A stretch of 7,208 bases of DNA from an uncultured bacterium (GTDB taxonomy: Bacteria > Armatimonadota > Zipacnadia > Zipacnadales > Zipacnadaceae). Positions within the stretch are counted from its first letter, which is position 1. Each line of letters opens with the position of its first letter. Shown one piece after another: positions 6,000 through 7,208 of the stretch. Made by a program: the position numbers and the translations under genes. The notes below the pieces were generated by a model. It made no database searches. It was not told the origin of the DNA and saw only the letters and a list, made by a program, of their open reading frames with translations. The stretch lies in contig CALFVE010000250.1 in the NCBI GenBank assembly GCA_937928475.1, positions 1 to 7,208 of the forward strand, read 5' to 3'.

Positions 6000-6845
6000 A
6001 TGACTATGCTCTTGCGGTTCGCTCCCCTCGGGCCAGCACTCGCCCTTCTCAGCCTGGTCGGCCTGGCCTGGCCCGCAGAAACGGATGGCCCTCAGGCCCC
6101 GGTCGCAGAGTTAATTCAGCAGTTGCAGGGCGCCCTCAGCGCCAACGTGGAGACCGGCGCGGTGTCCAGCGAGGCGTTCAGTCAACTCTTGACGCAGATC
6201 GCCGCGGCTCCCGAAGAGGAGCAACCGCGCTTGCTGGCCGCCGCCGGCCTGCTGCTGGCCTACGCGCTGGTGGCGACCGCCCCCGCGGCCGCGCCCCCCG
6301 CGGAGGGTGAGCAGGCGACAGCGTCCCTGGCCGCTCCCCCTCTGGCGGTCGCTCTGGTCAACCAGGAAGGGCGATGGCAAATAGACCTGGCCGCCACCTT
6401 CGACGCCCTACCCCTGGCCGTCCGCAAGAACGCGCCGCTGCTCTTCTCAGCCCTCATCAAGGCTGTTGGGTCTGGCGCGCCCGGGCTCGTGGTGGAGCCG
6501 GGCACACCCCTGCCTGAAGGCAACTTTGTCGTGGAGATCAACGACGAGAACTTCGCGGAGAAGGTGGCGCAGGCCCCCGGGTATGTGCTGGTGGACTTCA
6601 GCGCCACCTGGTGCCCACCGTGCCAAGCCCTCAAGCCAGTTTTCCACCGGGTGGCCGCGCGCAACCACGACCGCCTGCAGTTCGGCACAGTGGACGTAGA
6701 TGAGAGCGAGCAGGCTGCTGAGCGCTACCGCATTCAAGCGGTCCCCACGCTAATTCTATTCAAAGACGGGCAACCGGTGGCCCGGCGCGAGGGGTACATG
6801 AGCGAGGATTTGCTCCAGGCCTGGCTTGACCAGAACGTGCGGTAG
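6000..6845 (+). CDS. Secreted thioredoxin-domain protein with WCPPC active site and N-terminal extension
   Basis: This encodes 281 residues. Residues 1-26 form a signal peptide (MTMLLRFAP, core ALALLSLVGLA, probable cleavage after WPA). Residues about 30-165 form an Ala/Leu-rich extension with helical stretches. It includes NQEGRWQIDLAATFDALP (121-138), which resembles the G-x-W-x-I-D ending of NTF2-like domains; this is tentative. Residues about 175-281 are a full thioredoxin fold: VLVDFSATWCPPC (active-site Cys205 and Cys208, buried-Asp equivalent D199), the VDVDESEQAAERYRIQ segment, cis-proline loop AVPT (Pro249) and the C-terminal helix EDLLQAWLDQ. It closely follows classical thioredoxin, except that CPPC replaces CGPC. 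The expected role is thiol-disulfide exchange in the periplasm or cell envelope; whether it reduces or oxidises is unknown. The ATG at 6000 is preceded by AAAGGA (5986-5991) at 8-nt spacing. In-frame ATGs at 5964 and 5601 are less likely, because the frame further upstream lies opposite the GHL10-like gene. Confidence 0.93.
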   Translation: MTMLLRFAPLGPALALLSLVGLAWPAETDGPQAPVAELIQQLQGALSANVETGAVSSEAFSQLLTQIAAAPEEEQPRLLAAAGLLLAYALVATAPAAAPPAEGEQATASLAAPPLAVALVNQEGRWQIDLAATFDALPLAVRKNAPLLFSALIKAVGSGAPGLVVEPGTPLPEGNFVVEINDENFAEKVAQAPGYVLVDFSATWCPPCQALKPVFHRVAARNHDRLQFGTVDVDESEQAAERYRIQAVPTLILFKDGQPVARREGYMSEDLLQAWLDQNVR

Positions 6846-6857
6846 GGCGAATCAGCC

Positions 6858-6873
6858 TCCGCGGGCCCGCGGA
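6858..6873. terminator. Perfect 16-bp palindrome between convergent genes
   Basis: TCCGCGGGCCCGCGGA is identical to its reverse complement. It begins 13 bp after the thioredoxin stop and ends 23 bp before the stop of the convergent gene. As RNA it could form a 6-bp GC stem with a 4-nt loop from either strand, a possible shared bidirectional terminator. No T-tract follows on either side, so the role is inferred from position. Confidence 0.45.
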
Positions 6874-6896
6874 ACTGCCAGGGCGTCTGATCGGCC

Positions 6897-7208
6897 CTAT
6901 TCCTCCGTCCAACTAAGCGGCTCGGCGGCCAGCGGGTCCACGCGCAGGTGCCATTCAGTTGCCAGCCACTGCCACCGCACCCGCCAGGCTCTCTCCTCTG
7001 GGTCGCGGGGGACGACCGGCGCCTCGGGGTCCGGCTCCAGCACCGGCGGTGCGGTGGCCGGTCCCTCCAGGCAAATGCCCCAGAGGGTCACCAAGGCCCG
7101 GCGCCCGGCCAGGTCGGAGCGCGCGTAGCACAATTCCCAGTCCAGCGGCCCGCCCTCCGGCTGCCGCAGAATCATCTCCACTTCCCCGGCCAGCGGCACC
7201 GCCTGCAC
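6897..7208 (-). CDS. Hypothetical protein, 5' end at or beyond the window edge
   Basis: About 103 residues are visible, ending at TAG 6899-6897. The first codon in the window is GTG at 7208-7206, but the frame is open to the edge and no upstream sequence is available, so the true start probably lies outside. The visible part contains EVEMILRQPEGGPLDWELCYARSDLAGRRALVTLWGI-type sequence, split by a Pro/Glu-rich linker (PPVLEPDPEAPVVPRDPEE), then a Trp-rich segment (RAWRVRWQWLATEWHLRVDP). There is no signal peptide or membrane helix in this part. I do not recognise the family. Its codon use matches the neighbouring genes, and it converges on the thioredoxin gene. Confidence 0.6.
   Translation of the reverse strand: MQAVPLAGEVEMILRQPEGGPLDWELCYARSDLAGRRALVTLWGICLEGPATAPPVLEPDPEAPVVPRDPEERAWRVRWQWLATEWHLRVDPLAAEPLSWTEE

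Noticed and set aside
4967..6310. Long plus-strand open frame of 447 codons opposite the GHL10-like gene and overlapping the thioredoxin gene in another frame
   Set aside because: Its product is a low-complexity mix rich in Arg, Gly, Pro and His with no recognisable domain. It overlaps two genes with clear protein signatures. Long antisense frames are expected at this GC content.

Overview
The window is GC-rich chromosomal DNA, apparently bacterial. It carries six protein genes (five complete, one cut by the right edge), no RNA genes, no insertion sequence and no CRISPR. Start sites have Shine-Dalgarno sequences or are possibly leaderless. A secreted parallel beta-helix protein sits beside a membrane-anchored GHL10-like glycosidase-type protein and a secreted thioredoxin. 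This mix suggests a polysaccharide-degrading bacterium of the Planctomycetota, Armatimonadota, Hydrogenedentota or Lentisphaerota type. The assignment rests only on protein style, because no marker gene is present.

Layout: (1) Bases 1-148 hold three 19-bp tandem repeats, a perfect 11-bp hairpin, and a second nested hairpin that runs into the end of the next gene. (2) Bases 149-505 (minus) encode a stand-alone pair of CBS domains, probably an adenine-nucleotide sensor. (3) Bases 506-757 are the divergent gap to the next gene. (4) Bases 758-3286 (plus) encode an exported 842-residue right-handed beta-helix protein with a probable carbohydrate-binding-like insert. (5) Bases 3287-3424 are a convergent gap with no clear signal. 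(6) Bases 5833-3707 (minus) encode a membrane-anchored protein with Ig-like domains flanking a TIM-barrel-like GHL10-type domain. It is followed after 6 bp by a 91-residue three-helix membrane protein (3700-3425), and the two are probably translationally coupled. (7) Bases 5834-5999 are a divergent regulatory gap with four consecutive inverted repeats. (8) Bases 6000-6845 (plus) encode a secreted thioredoxin-fold protein with a WCPPC active site and a 140-residue N-terminal extension. (9) A perfect 16-bp palindrome lies between it and a convergent, edge-truncated gene of unknown function (7208-6897, minus).

How the genes may work together: the beta-helix protein and the GHL10-like protein both look like cell-envelope or extracellular carbohydrate-active proteins. 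The secreted thioredoxin, divergent from the GHL10-like gene, could serve disulfide chemistry in the same compartment. This link is inference from context. No complete pathway or defence system is visible, and the least explained features are the non-coding dyads at 71-168 and 5873-5970.
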